A stretch of DNA of 11,045 nucleotides from Treponema sp. (GTDB lineage: Bacteria > Spirochaetota > Spirochaetia > Treponematales > Breznakiellaceae), in contig JAIRLK010000337.1 in assembly GCA_031259515.1 (NCBI GenBank), positions 1 through 11,045 on the forward strand, in the 5' to 3' direction. Shown here one piece after another: positions 1 through 5,857 of the stretch. The first letter of the stretch is position 1. Each line of letters begins with the position of its first letter. Below the pieces are notes generated by a model, which did no database searches, was not told the DNA's origin, and worked only from the letters and a program-made list of their open reading frames with translations. The position numbers and the translations under genes are program-made.

Positions 1-187
1 GACAAGAAACATAAAATCATAACGAAACAGAAGGTAACCAGCGCGGAAGTCCATGACAGCCAGGAATTAAAAAATCTGGTGGAAGCGGGGAAAGATAAAA
101 TCATATACGCGGATGCCGGATATGTAGGGGAAGAAGTACAGGAGTGTATACCGGGGGAGTAAAGAACCGGATACATGAAAAGAGGTA
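1..187 (+). pseudogene. IS5-type DDE transposase, C-terminal fragment, frameshifted
   Basis: Reading frame 1 is open from the window edge to a stop at 160-162. It encodes a stretch with VTSAEVHDSQ followed by IIYADAGYVGEE, which looks like the region around the second catalytic Asp of IS5/IS4-type DDE transposases. The usual continuation (VKNRIHEKR) reappears in another frame at about 157-187. One base therefore seems to be missing from the G run near 152-156. The last 50 or so residues expected in this family, including the catalytic Glu region, are absent. From about 184 the DNA instead encodes an ion-channel remnant on the other strand. The 5' part lies outside the window. The family call rests on motif memory only. 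I see no terminal inverted repeat at the 3' edge, so this is a truncated, inactive copy rather than an intact insertion sequence. Confidence 0.7.
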
Positions 188-507
188 AAAAGGAAGGACG
201 GCGGCAAGGTCAATAATGGCGGAAGCGGAAAAAATATATTTAACATACGGGTGTTTGGAATCGGGATATTTATACGGGACCGTCCATATCCGCAAAAGAT
301 ATTCGACGGAAAAAACGATTACTGAAAAAACTCAAACCTGAACAGTCCCTCGGCATGGGTTTCCGCAAAGCTGTTATATGACGCCGCCGTTACCGCAATG
401 ATATTCAGCAAGATAAGAATGATAATAGGCACCTTAAAAACGGAACTGGCGATGTCGTTCCCCTGGGATTTTTCGATGATCTCGAAAGCTCGCTTGCGGA
501 TATTCAT
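184..507 (-). pseudogene. Voltage-gated ion channel, N-terminal remnant (S1-S3), frameshifted and truncated
   Basis: The chosen start is the ATG at 507-505, 4 nt after a GGGGG run. The product begins MNIRKRAFEIIEKSQG. A hydrophobic S1-like helix (VPIIILILLNIIAVTAAS) follows. An S2-like segment ends in VFSVEYLLRIW, and an S3-like segment (AIIDLAAVLPFYL) follows that. This layout is typical of bacterial voltage-gated potassium or ion-transport channels. The frame breaks in the A6 run at 325-330 (T6 on the coding strand), where one added T would restore S2. Similarity stops at about 184, exactly where transposase sequence begins on the other strand. The S4 sensor, pore loop and S6 are missing. 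No working channel can be made from what is visible. The IS probably replaced or deleted the 3' half. Confidence 0.65.
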
Positions 508-569
508 TACACCCCCGGAAATCTGAATATCTCGCACCCCCAACGGCCAGACCGGGAAGGGCTGTTATT

Positions 570-656
570 TTAGAAAAAAAGGACAGCAAATACCAGTGTG
601 GAAAAGATAAAACACCTCAGGGCAAAATTAAGAAGCGTATTTCTGGAAATGGTCAT
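570..656 (-). CDS. Possible 28-aa hydrophobic peptide
   Basis: An ATG at 656-654 follows an AAGG box by 6 nt and opens a 28-codon frame ending at TAA 572-570. The product starts MTISRNTLLNFALRC and ends STLVFAVLFF. That is one predicted membrane helix with a short polar, positively charged N-terminus. It begins 14 nt after the stop of the 70-aa membrane protein gene and could be co-transcribed with it. Single-helix peptides of this size occur as toxins, holin-like proteins and regulators, but nothing here identifies one. It may equally be a chance frame in T-rich DNA. I see the frame and ribosome site; the function is unknown. Confidence 0.3.
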   Translation of the reverse strand: MTISRNTLLNFALRCFIFSTLVFAVLFF

Positions 657-670
657 GATCTGCCTTCGCG

Positions 671-883
671 TTAAACCCCTTGCCGCTCCATTCTGTCAAG
701 TTTTTGCAGAATGATATTTACTTTTTCATCAAAGCGGATAAGGAGATCATGATCGAACTTATGCTCGCTTTCCACAATGCCAATGCGTATATCGAGAGAT
801 TTTTGTTTGCTTTGGGCAATGCCCCACGCTATCCCCGCGCTTACCGCCAGTGTTGCAATGGCTAAAACAAGTTGTATGTCCAT
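671..883 (-). CDS. 70-aa membrane-anchored coiled-coil protein, unknown function
   Basis: The start is the ATG at 883-881, because AGGGAGG lies 6 nt upstream; an in-frame TTG two codons earlier overlaps the spacing and is less likely. Residues about 4-24 (QLVLAIATLAVSAGIAWGIA) form one membrane helix. The rest is charged and helical, with a heptad-like pattern (IRFDEKVNIILQKLDRMERQ). This suggests an N-terminally anchored coiled coil facing the cytoplasm or periplasm. The layout resembles small phage-encoded membrane proteins such as the XhlA type, but the helix is at the opposite end, so I do not assign that family. It has its own strong promoter at 906-934 and lies among remnants of mobile DNA. 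No member of a known pathway is nearby. Confidence 0.65.
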   Translation of the reverse strand: MDIQLVLAIATLAVSAGIAWGIAQSKQKSLDIRIGIVESEHKFDHDLLIRFDEKVNIILQKLDRMERQGV

Positions 884-905
884 AATCAACCTCCCTCCTT
901 TGGAT

Positions 906-934
906 ATTTTACCACAGGTGGAAAAAGTTGTAAA
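906..934 (-). promoter_or_regulatory. Sigma70-like promoter for the 70-aa membrane protein gene
   Basis: On the minus strand TTTACA (934-929) and TAAAAT (911-906) are separated by 17 nt. The start of transcription would fall near 899, leaving a leader of about 15 nt that begins at the AGGGAGG ribosome site. The spacer contains the palindrome CCACCTGTGG (921-912), which could be an operator. Confidence 0.55.
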
Positions 935-960
935 TAGTTAGATTTTCCTGAAAGGGAGAA

Positions 961-1083
961 TTACGCCTCTTTTTCAACAGATTCTAAACCGGAGCCATTT
1001 TTCGCCGCTCGTTTTAAGGCAAATTCGGCCTTTAGCCGTTTTTCCTCATTTTTTAACTCAATTTCCTCCAAGCCCTCTATCAT
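961..1083 (-). CDS. 40-aa charged helical peptide, coupled to the upstream HTH gene
   Basis: The ATG at 1083-1081 overlaps the TGA of the preceding gene (1082-1080) as ATGA, a classical translational-coupling arrangement. The frame runs 40 codons to TAA 963-961. The product starts MIEGLEEIELKNEEKRLK and is rich in Glu and Lys, so it is predicted to be one long helix or coiled coil. No ribosome site of its own is obvious, which fits reinitiation after the upstream stop. An alternative is that it was once the C-terminus of the 92-aa protein, separated by a frameshift. The upstream protein's Pro-rich tail does not settle this. Function unknown. Confidence 0.45.
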   Translation of the reverse strand: MIEGLEEIELKNEEKRLKAEFALKRAAKNGSGLESVEKEA

Positions 1084-1358
1084 AAGATGCCAGGCAAAGG
1101 AGGAGTCGGCTTCTTCTCCCCACCCGGCGGGAACCTTAGCCGCCTCTTTGGGGCTTCGGCCTGCTCCGGGGTTTTGGGCTTTTTAGCCGAACGGCCCCGT
1201 TTGGACGCAAAGAGCAGTTCGAGGATGTCAGAAGGGTAAATGGCTTCATAGGAAAGGGGCTTTATTCCATGTCGGGAAATAAAAGATTCAACCGCACCAC
1301 GGCTTTTCTTTGATTTTTTCATCAATTCGGTAACGGTATAACTTTCTTCAACTGGCAT
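1080..1358 (-). CDS. 92-aa putative helix-turn-helix DNA-binding protein
   Basis: Residues about 7-33 (TVTELMKKSKKSRGAVESF then ISRHGIKP) have the spacing of a helix-turn-helix: short helix, turn, and a recognition-like helix with a Ser-Arg-Gly-Ala start. Tyr-Glu-Ala-Ile-Tyr-Pro follows, then a helix and a basic, Pro-rich tail of about 40 residues (KRGRSAKKPKTPEQ...). Excisionase-like, terminase-small-subunit-like and MerR-like folds can look like this, and I cannot choose between them. The start at 1358 has a short GATGAGG box only about 1 nt away, so the exact start is uncertain. It is followed by the overlapping 40-aa frame. Its position between a tRNA gene and IS debris suggests that it belongs to an accessory element rather than the core chromosome. 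Confidence 0.5.
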   Translation of the reverse strand: MPVEESYTVTELMKKSKKSRGAVESFISRHGIKPLSYEAIYPSDILELLFASKRGRSAKKPKTPEQAEAPKRRLRFPPGGEKKPTPPLPGIL

Positions 1359-1419
1359 ACCTCATCATCGGATATTGAAAAAAAACTTAAAAAATGCTTG
1401 TTTTTGCTTGCATTTTATT

Positions 1420-1615
1420 GGTTTTGGGATTCCGAAACTGGATTAGGGACATCGGGGAAGTCCTGGAAGCTCCTGCGGCGCCATTCCCGGCAAACCTCTT
1501 CCAGGGCAGGCCGCCGGAACAGTTAATCGTTATCTGGAACGTCTTTGAATCCCCACAGCGGGAGGTGGTAAAGGGCCTTCACGGTCTGGACATCGCATCA
1601 TCCTCCGGTTAAACG
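1420..1615 (-). pseudogene. Faint protein-coding remnant, possibly transposase N-terminus
   Basis: This stretch between the tRNA and the HTH gene has no intact gene. On the minus strand one frame reads DVQTVKALYHLPLWGFKDV, a stop, then FRRPALEEVCREWRRRSF to a stop near 1420. The first part resembles the conserved N-terminal 'VKALYHLPLR' region of some IS5-type transposases. No start codon, ribosome site or further domain can be seen. Plus-strand frames here look like shadows. I regard it as decayed coding DNA; the IS5 suggestion is weak. Confidence 0.25.
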
Positions 1616-1655
1616 GAAAAATACATGCACGATCTATCCAACTCACGTTTTTCAG

Positions 1656-1691
1656 GAAAATGTCATTTTCTAATTCCTTATCCTGTAAGGA
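1656..1691 (-). terminator. Two small hairpins downstream of tRNA-Gln
   Basis: Downstream of the tRNA on the minus strand lie TCCTTA-cagga-TAAGGA (1691-1675) and GAAAATG-A-CATTTTC (1670-1656). The second hairpin has a T4 arm but no true poly-U tail. They could end or process the tRNA transcript. This is tentative. Confidence 0.25.
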
Positions 1692-1700
1692 CTTAGCGTT

Positions 1701-1771
1701 TTCCCCAGGGAGGATTCGAACCCCCACAAGCAGATCCAGAGTCTGCCGTGCTACCATTACACAACCGGGGA
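1701..1771 (-). tRNA. tRNA-Gln, anticodon CUG
   Basis: A 71-nt cloverleaf can be folded from 1771 down to 1701. The acceptor stem is TCCCCGG with CTGGGGA (one G-U pair). The D stem GTGT/GCAC encloses the loop AATGGTA. The anticodon stem GCAGA/TCTGC encloses CTCTGGA, so the anticodon is CTG (Gln, reading CAG). A 4-nt variable loop follows, then the T stem GGGGG/CCTCC around TTCGAAT, and discriminator A. The 3' CCA is not encoded and must be added by tRNA nucleotidyltransferase. A good promoter lies upstream (1804-1832). Its 3' end faces the accessory segment 1-1700, which makes it a plausible integration site. Confidence 0.95.
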
Positions 1772-1803
1772 AGGTCTTTCGTTACCAACAACTGTTGGAA
1801 ATC

Positions 1804-1832
1804 ATCCTATCAAACCAGCAAATTTTTGTCAA
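1804..1832 (-). promoter_or_regulatory. Promoter of tRNA-Gln
   Basis: On the minus strand a perfect TTGACA (1832-1827) and TAGGAT (1809-1804) are separated by exactly 17 nt, 33 nt before the mature tRNA 5' end. The short leader contains the hairpin CCAACA-gt-TGTTGG (about 1785-1798). Confidence 0.75.
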
Positions 1833-1856
1833 GCCTATACGCCAAGCCGTTATTTA

Positions 1857-1949
1857 TTTTTTTCGTAACTATTCAGTCGCAGCGCGATTTCAGAACTTTT
1901 CTTGTCCTTTTGTGCTTTGACAAAGGGGGCTGAATAGTTACTTTTTTTC
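1857..1949. mobile_element. 77-bp MITE-like element with IS66-type ends and 8-bp target duplication
   Basis: GTAACTATTCAG (1865-1876) and its exact inverse CTGAATAGTTAC (1930-1941) bound a 77-bp element. It is flanked directly by identical 8-bp repeats TTTTTTTC at 1857-1864 and 1942-1949. Ends beginning GTAA together with an 8-bp duplication are the known signature of IS66-family transposition. The 53-bp interior has no gene, so the element is non-autonomous and would need a transposase in trans. It sits between the divergent promoters of tRNA-Gln and rex, and the right target duplication touches the rex -35 box. The T-rich target weakens the duplication evidence slightly, but the C is also shared. 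The family call is inference from the ends. Confidence 0.75.
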
Positions 1950-1979
1950 TTGACTTTTATATCAATTTGATTCTATGAT
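1950..1979 (+). promoter_or_regulatory. Probable rex promoter
   Basis: TTGACT (1950-1955) and TATGAT (1974-1979) are 18 nt apart. The -10 box covers the first possible ATG of rex (1975), and transcription would start near 1986. This argues for the GTG at 1996 as the true start, although the AGGAG at 1980-1984 would then lie at or just before the 5' end. The promoter call and start choice are therefore linked and not certain. Confidence 0.45.
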
Positions 1980-1995
1980 AGGAGTAAAGTATACG

Positions 1996-2658
1996 GTGAT
2001 TAGACAGAAGATAATAGCGGCCCCTTCAATACGCAGGCTGCCTTCATATTTACATATCATCCGGCAGTTGCAGCGTGAGGGTGATGAATACATTTCAGGA
2101 ACCGTCATTGCCAGGGAACTCAACCTGGAACCTATTCAGGTGCGTAAGGATTTGGCGATCACCGGAATTATCGGAAAACCCAAACGGGGTTACCCTCTGG
2201 AAGCCCTGATAAACGCCATAGAACGGTTTCTTCGCTGGGACTCGGTTCAGGATGCCGTGCTGGTAGGAGCGGGGAATTTAGGGACCGCCCTGCTCGGATA
2301 CCGGGAATTTCAGTTTCACGGCCTTAACATCATGGCCGCGTTCGACCAAAATCCCGAAAAGATAGGCGCCGTCATCCATGGGGTCAAGGTGCTTCCGGCG
2401 GATACTATGGAAATACAGGTCCGCAATTTAAAGATAAAGATAGCCATCCTTACCGTTCCCTTCCCTGTCGCACAGGAAACGGCGGATATACTGATCCGTG
2501 CGGGAGTCGAAGGGATTTGGAATTTTACCAACGTAAAGCTCAAGGTCCCGGAAAGCGTAGCCGTTCAAAAAGAGGACCTCTCCTCCGGTTACGCCATGCT
2601 CTGCGTCATGATGCAGGGCCGGGACATGGACGGCAAAAATGCCGGCAAGCCCAATTAA
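1996..2658 (+). CDS. rex: Redox-sensing transcriptional repressor Rex
   Basis: Rex represses fermentation and respiration genes when NADH is low and leaves DNA when NADH binds. The N-terminal winged helix includes SIRRLPSYLHIIRQL and the recognition region LEPIQVRKDLAITG. The Rossmann domain follows with the nucleotide motif VGAGNLGTALLGY, the family GxGNLG signature. The C-terminal domain-swapped helix carries the end of the protein. The length of 220 aa is near the family norm. I chose GTG 1996 because AGGAG lies 11 nt upstream and this gives an N-terminus of the usual length; the frame is also open from ATG 1975, which lacks a ribosome site. Its stop overlaps the start of rlmK by about 20 nt, so the two form one transcription unit. 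An IS66-like MITE lies immediately upstream of its promoter. Confidence 0.93.
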   Translation: MIRQKIIAAPSIRRLPSYLHIIRQLQREGDEYISGTVIARELNLEPIQVRKDLAITGIIGKPKRGYPLEALINAIERFLRWDSVQDAVLVGAGNLGTALLGYREFQFHGLNIMAAFDQNPEKIGAVIHGVKVLPADTMEIQVRNLKIKIAILTVPFPVAQETADILIRAGVEGIWNFTNVKLKVPESVAVQKEDLSSGYAMLCVMMQGRDMDGKNAGKPN

Positions 2659-3655
2659 GGAAAAAACCGCACTCCAGGGGGAAATGCTCCGTAACCGACT
2701 CAGGAAACGGTACCGGCATCTGAAAAAATGGGCGCGGCGGACCGGAACCGGCGCCTTCCGCCTCTATGACCGCGACATCCCGGAAATTCCTCTGGTCCTG
2801 GACCTTTACGGAGATGCCGTATCCGGCGCCCTTTACAAGCGGCCCTACGAAAAAGAAGACGCCGAAGAAACGCGCTGGCTTATGGCCATGAAAGACGCGG
2901 CGTCCCAGGCCCTGGAAATCCCGGCGGCCCGTATTTTCTTTAAGGAACGGCGCCGGCAGCAGGGAAACAACCAATACGGCAAGCTGCCGGATCAGCGCTT
3001 TACCCGGGATATACCCGAAGGAGGGCTCCGCTTTACCGTCAATCTGTCGGACTACCTTGATACGGGCCTCTTCCCTGACCGCCGCCTTCTGCGGGCCCTG
3101 GTCCGGAAAGAGGCGTCCGGGAAACGGGTCCTTAACCTCTTTTGCTATACCGCGTCCTTCTCGGTGTACGCCGCCGCCGGAGGCGCACGAGAAGTGGATT
3201 CCGTTGACCTGTCCCGCACCTATCTTGAGTGGGCCTCCACCAACTTCAGTCTCAACGGTTTTGACGCCCGGATGATTCAGGTCCGGGACATGCCCTTAAA
3301 TGGCGGCGGCTCTCCCTTCAGGCTTATCCGGGGAGACGCCCTCCGTTTCATCGCCGAAGCCCGCAACGCCGGCCTCACCTGGGACCTTATCGTCCTGGAC
3401 CCGCCGGCCTTCTCCAATTCCAAAGGAATGACCGGCATCCTGGATATACGGCGGGATCACCGGGAACTCATCGCCCGGACCCTAGACCTTTTGAGTCCCA
3501 GGGGAAACCTCTGGTTCAGCGCCAACGCCCGCCGCTTCCGCCTGGAAACAGAGGACTTTCCCGGCGTAAAAATACAGGACATAACAGAACAACTCCGTGA
3601 CGAGGATTTTAAGGGAAAGAAAATACCGGTCTGTTACAAATTTACGCTTCTTTGA
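2639..3655 (+). CDS. rlmK: Stand-alone 23S rRNA (guanine-N7)-methyltransferase, RlmK type
   Basis: The protein matches the C-terminal half of E. coli RlmL (m7G2069 of 23S rRNA) from end to end. RLRKRYRHLKKWARRTGTG at 20-38 is the linker into a PUA-like/EEHEE region with RLYDRDIPE. ERRRQQGNNQYGKL and VNLSDYLDTGLFPDRR follow. The SAM motif I is NLFCYTASFS (166-175), VDLSRTYLEWA is motif II, and DPPAFSNSK (254-262) is the catalytic motif IV. The N-terminal THUMP/RlmL half is absent, so this is the single-domain form. An alternative start at ATG 2684 (MLRNRLRKRY) has an AGGGGG box close by and may be the true one. The gene overlaps rex at its 5' end and rpmE by 14 bp tail to tail at its 3' end, with no terminator between. 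Confidence 0.88.
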   Translation: MPASPIKEKTALQGEMLRNRLRKRYRHLKKWARRTGTGAFRLYDRDIPEIPLVLDLYGDAVSGALYKRPYEKEDAEETRWLMAMKDAASQALEIPAARIFFKERRRQQGNNQYGKLPDQRFTRDIPEGGLRFTVNLSDYLDTGLFPDRRLLRALVRKEASGKRVLNLFCYTASFSVYAAAGGAREVDSVDLSRTYLEWASTNFSLNGFDARMIQVRDMPLNGGGSPFRLIRGDALRFIAEARNAGLTWDLIVLDPPAFSNSKGMTGILDIRRDHRELIARTLDLLSPRGNLWFSANARRFRLETEDFPGVKIQDITEQLRDEDFKGKKIPVCYKFTLL

Positions 3656-3848
3656 TGTTATATTTCCGGCGGAACCGTTCAATGCGGCCGGCGGTGTCTA
3701 CCAGCTTCTGCTTGCCCGTAAAGAAAGGATGACAGGCGGAACAAATTTCAACCTTGATATCTTTGACGGTGGAACGGGTTTCGATCACATTACCGCAGGC
3801 GCAGGTGATCTTCGTTATTTCGTATTTAGGGTGAATCTTATCTCGCAT
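3642..3848 (-). CDS. rpmE: 50S ribosomal protein L31, zinc-binding type
   Basis: The 68-aa protein starts MRDKIHPKYEITKITCACGN, typical of bacterial L31. Cys16 and Cys18 with Cys36 and Cys39 (CSACHPFFTGKQ) form the zinc ribbon, so this is the C+ (RpmE) form and not the zinc-free paralogue. GGAGG lies 10 nt before the ATG. It is downstream of rho with a 131-nt gap that contains a degenerate copy of the rho 3' end. No separate promoter is evident in that gap, so co-transcription from rho is likely. Its last codons overlap the end of rlmK on the opposite strand by 14 bp. Confidence 0.96.
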   Translation of the reverse strand: MRDKIHPKYEITKITCACGNVIETRSTVKDIKVEICSACHPFFTGKQKLVDTAGRIERFRRKYNIKEA

Positions 3849-3920
3849 ATAGGACTATCCTCCAAAATTATCATCCAACTCCGGCACATTGCATACACCG
3901 GTTTAAGGACCATCTAACCT

Positions 3921-4027
3921 TCAATCAATCCCCCAACCGTACCGGTATTCATAGATTTAAGGAATGCTTCATTCCTCAATCAATCCCCGACCGTACCGGT
4001 ATTCATGGATTTGAGGAATGCTTCATT
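3921..4027 (-). repeat. Tandem duplication of the rho 3' end
   Basis: Two copies of about 53 nt lie head to tail: 3976-4027, which ends the rho gene, and 3921-3973, in the spacer beyond the rho stop. The outer copy would still encode NEAFLKSMNTGTVG. It differs from the rho copy by three C-to-T changes, all at third codon positions, and by one extra G in the G run before the stop. The copies are in the same frame, separated by the rho TGA and two codons. Readthrough of that TGA would reach a TAG at 3916-3914. Confidence 0.9.
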
Positions 4028-5857
4028 ATTCTTACTCTTCTTCATTTTGTCAACCAGAAGCTCAATGATCTCAATATCGTCCATGGGGTTGATGACCTTC
4101 CGGAGTATCCATATCTTCTGCAGTTCCTCTTCGGTGAGGAGAAGTTCCTCTTTGCGGGTACCCGACTTCTTGATGTTGATGGCCGGGAAGAGGCGGCGGT
4201 CGGAAATGCGCCGGTCCAGGTCGATCTCCATGTTACCGGTTCCCTTGAACTCTTCAAAGATAACTTCGTCCATACGGCTGCCGGTCTCAATCAGGGCGGT
4301 GGAAATGATCGTAAGGCTCCCCCCCTCCTCTATGTTCCGGGCCGCGCCAAAAAACCGCTTGGGTTTATGCAAAGCGTTGGAGTCAACACCGCCTGAGAGG
4401 ATCTTTCCCGAAGTGGGTACGGTCTGATTATAGGCCCGGGCAAGACGGGTGATGGAATCCAGAAGGATCACGACGTCTTTCTTGTGTTCCACCAGGCGCT
4501 TGGCCTTTTCCAACACCATCTCGGTTACCTGGACATGCCGGGTAGCCTGCTCGTCAAAGGTGGAGGAGATAACCTCCGCCCGGACGGTCCGTTCCATATC
4601 GGTTACTTCTTCCGGACGCTCGTCGATGAGGAGGACGATAAGGTACACGCCGGGATGGTTCTTGGTGATGGCGTTAGCGATCTTTTGCATCATGATGGTC
4701 TTCCCGGTTCGGGGAGGCGCCACAATAAGAGCCCGCTGACCCTTTCCTATAGGGCAGAAAAGATTGATGATGCGCTCGCTTATCCCTTCGGTAACGGTCT
4801 CCAGGTCCAGCTTTTGATTCGGATAGAGCGGGGTTAAGTTGTCAAAGGGGATGCGGTTCTGGGCTACCGTAGGATCATCGTAATTTACCGTCTCCACCCG
4901 GAGCATGGCGAAGAACCGCTCCTGCTCCTTGGGGCTGCGGATCTGACCGTAAACCGTATCTCCCGTTTTCAGGGCAAAGAGCCGGATCTGGCTCGGGCTG
5001 ATATAGATGTCGTCCGGACCGGGAAGGTAGGAATTCTGAGGGCTTCTGAGAAACCCGTAACCGTCAGGGAGTATTTCCAGGGAGCCATAGGCGTATATGA
5101 TGCCCCCCCGCTCGGTATGGGCTTTCAGTATCGAAAAGATGATCTCCTGCTTTTTCAGGGAAACCATGTCTTCGTGAGAAATATTGTACCCCGCAGCCAG
5201 TTCCCGCAGGTCCATCATATTGAGCCTGATGAGTTCGTTGATAGAAAGCCGGGGCTTACCGTTGTCCTGATCCAGCCGGGGCTCGGGTCTGCCGTAGATG
5301 TCGGGCATGGAAGGCAGGTTCTTGGGAAGGGAGGGCAGGAAGGCGGCAGGCGCGGAGGTCTCGCCGCCGGAAACCGGACCGGGAACTTGAACGCCCAGCG
5401 CCTGAACGCCGTTGACATTACCGTTACCGGCCGTGGGGGGCGGGGAACCAGGGTTCCCACCCCTATCGTAATTCCGGTATATCCGCGGCCTGCCGGGGCC
5501 CCGGCGGACCGACGAATCGGGGGGAACGGCGTTTCCTCCGCAGGGGCCTTCGCCCACCGCGCTCTCGGCGGAACCATTTTCCGATCCCGGCCCTCCGGCC
5601 GCCACGGCCCGTTTTGCCCGGGTACGCACCACTACCCTCCCATTTGGCCGTTCGGCATTCTCTTCTTCATTTCCGTTGAAATCCCGGGCGATTTCCCCCG
5701 GTGAAACGATTTCTCCTGCTTCCGTAAAAGACAGCATACTTATTCCTTCTCCCCGGGGGATACTACCCCCTATTAAAGTACTTTCGGTCAAACCGGCAGA
5801 TTCTTCACTTTCAATTACTGCTGTTTTTGAAATGTGACGCTTCCTCACATATGCCAT
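3980..5857 (-). CDS. rho: Transcription termination factor Rho with long N-terminal extension
   Basis: Rho is the hexameric RNA helicase that ends transcription. Residues 1-200 are a low-complexity, Gly/Pro/Asn-rich extension. It includes an RRGPGRPRIYRNY patch (118-130) resembling an AT-hook or RGG-like nucleic-acid binder. The canonical protein follows: N-terminal helices (LSINELIRLNMMDLRELA), the cold-shock RNA-binding domain (IIYAYGSLEILPDGYGFLRS), Walker A APPRTGKT (380-387), Walker B VVILLD (462-467), the Q-loop LSGGVDSNALHKPKRFFGAA, and SGTRKEE with the arginine finger (R568). At 625 aa it is about 200 residues longer than E. coli Rho (419). GGAG lies 7 nt before the ATG. It is transcribed from a promoter within pncC through a leader of about 280 nt. 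Its last 16 codons are duplicated downstream. Confidence 0.97.
   Translation of the reverse strand: MAYVRKRHISKTAVIESEESAGLTESTLIGGSIPRGEGISMLSFTEAGEIVSPGEIARDFNGNEEENAERPNGRVVVRTRAKRAVAAGGPGSENGSAESAVGEGPCGGNAVPPDSSVRRGPGRPRIYRNYDRGGNPGSPPPTAGNGNVNGVQALGVQVPGPVSGGETSAPAAFLPSLPKNLPSMPDIYGRPEPRLDQDNGKPRLSINELIRLNMMDLRELAAGYNISHEDMVSLKKQEIIFSILKAHTERGGIIYAYGSLEILPDGYGFLRSPQNSYLPGPDDIYISPSQIRLFALKTGDTVYGQIRSPKEQERFFAMLRVETVNYDDPTVAQNRIPFDNLTPLYPNQKLDLETVTEGISERIINLFCPIGKGQRALIVAPPRTGKTIMMQKIANAITKNHPGVYLIVLLIDERPEEVTDMERTVRAEVISSTFDEQATRHVQVTEMVLEKAKRLVEHKKDVVILLDSITRLARAYNQTVPTSGKILSGGVDSNALHKPKRFFGAARNIEEGGSLTIISTALIETGSRMDEVIFEEFKGTGNMEIDLDRRISDRRLFPAINIKKSGTRKEELLLTEEELQKIWILRKVINPMDDIEIIELLVDKMKKSKNNEAFLKSMNTGTVGD

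Noticed and set aside
180..330. Plus-strand frame that looked like the missing C-terminus of the IS5 transposase (AEAEKIYLTYGCLE).
   Set aside because: The opposite strand encodes convincing ion-channel S2-S3 sequence over the same bases, so the plus-strand resemblance is a shadow.
1394..1612. A 72-codon plus-strand frame.
   Set aside because: No ribosome site or motif, and the minus strand carries the more protein-like remnant here.
1909..1924. TTTGT-6-ACAAA, resembling a Rex operator upstream of rex.
   Set aside because: Only the outer five bases match, and it lies inside the MITE-like element, so autoregulation cannot be claimed from it.
2606..2974. A 122-codon minus-strand frame.
   Set aside because: It is antisense to rlmK, has no motif or ribosome site, and fits a composition shadow.
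5117..5704. A 195-codon plus-strand open frame.
   Set aside because: It lies wholly antisense to the rho N-terminal extension and is explained by that region's GC-rich, Gly/Pro-rich codons; it has no recognisable motif.
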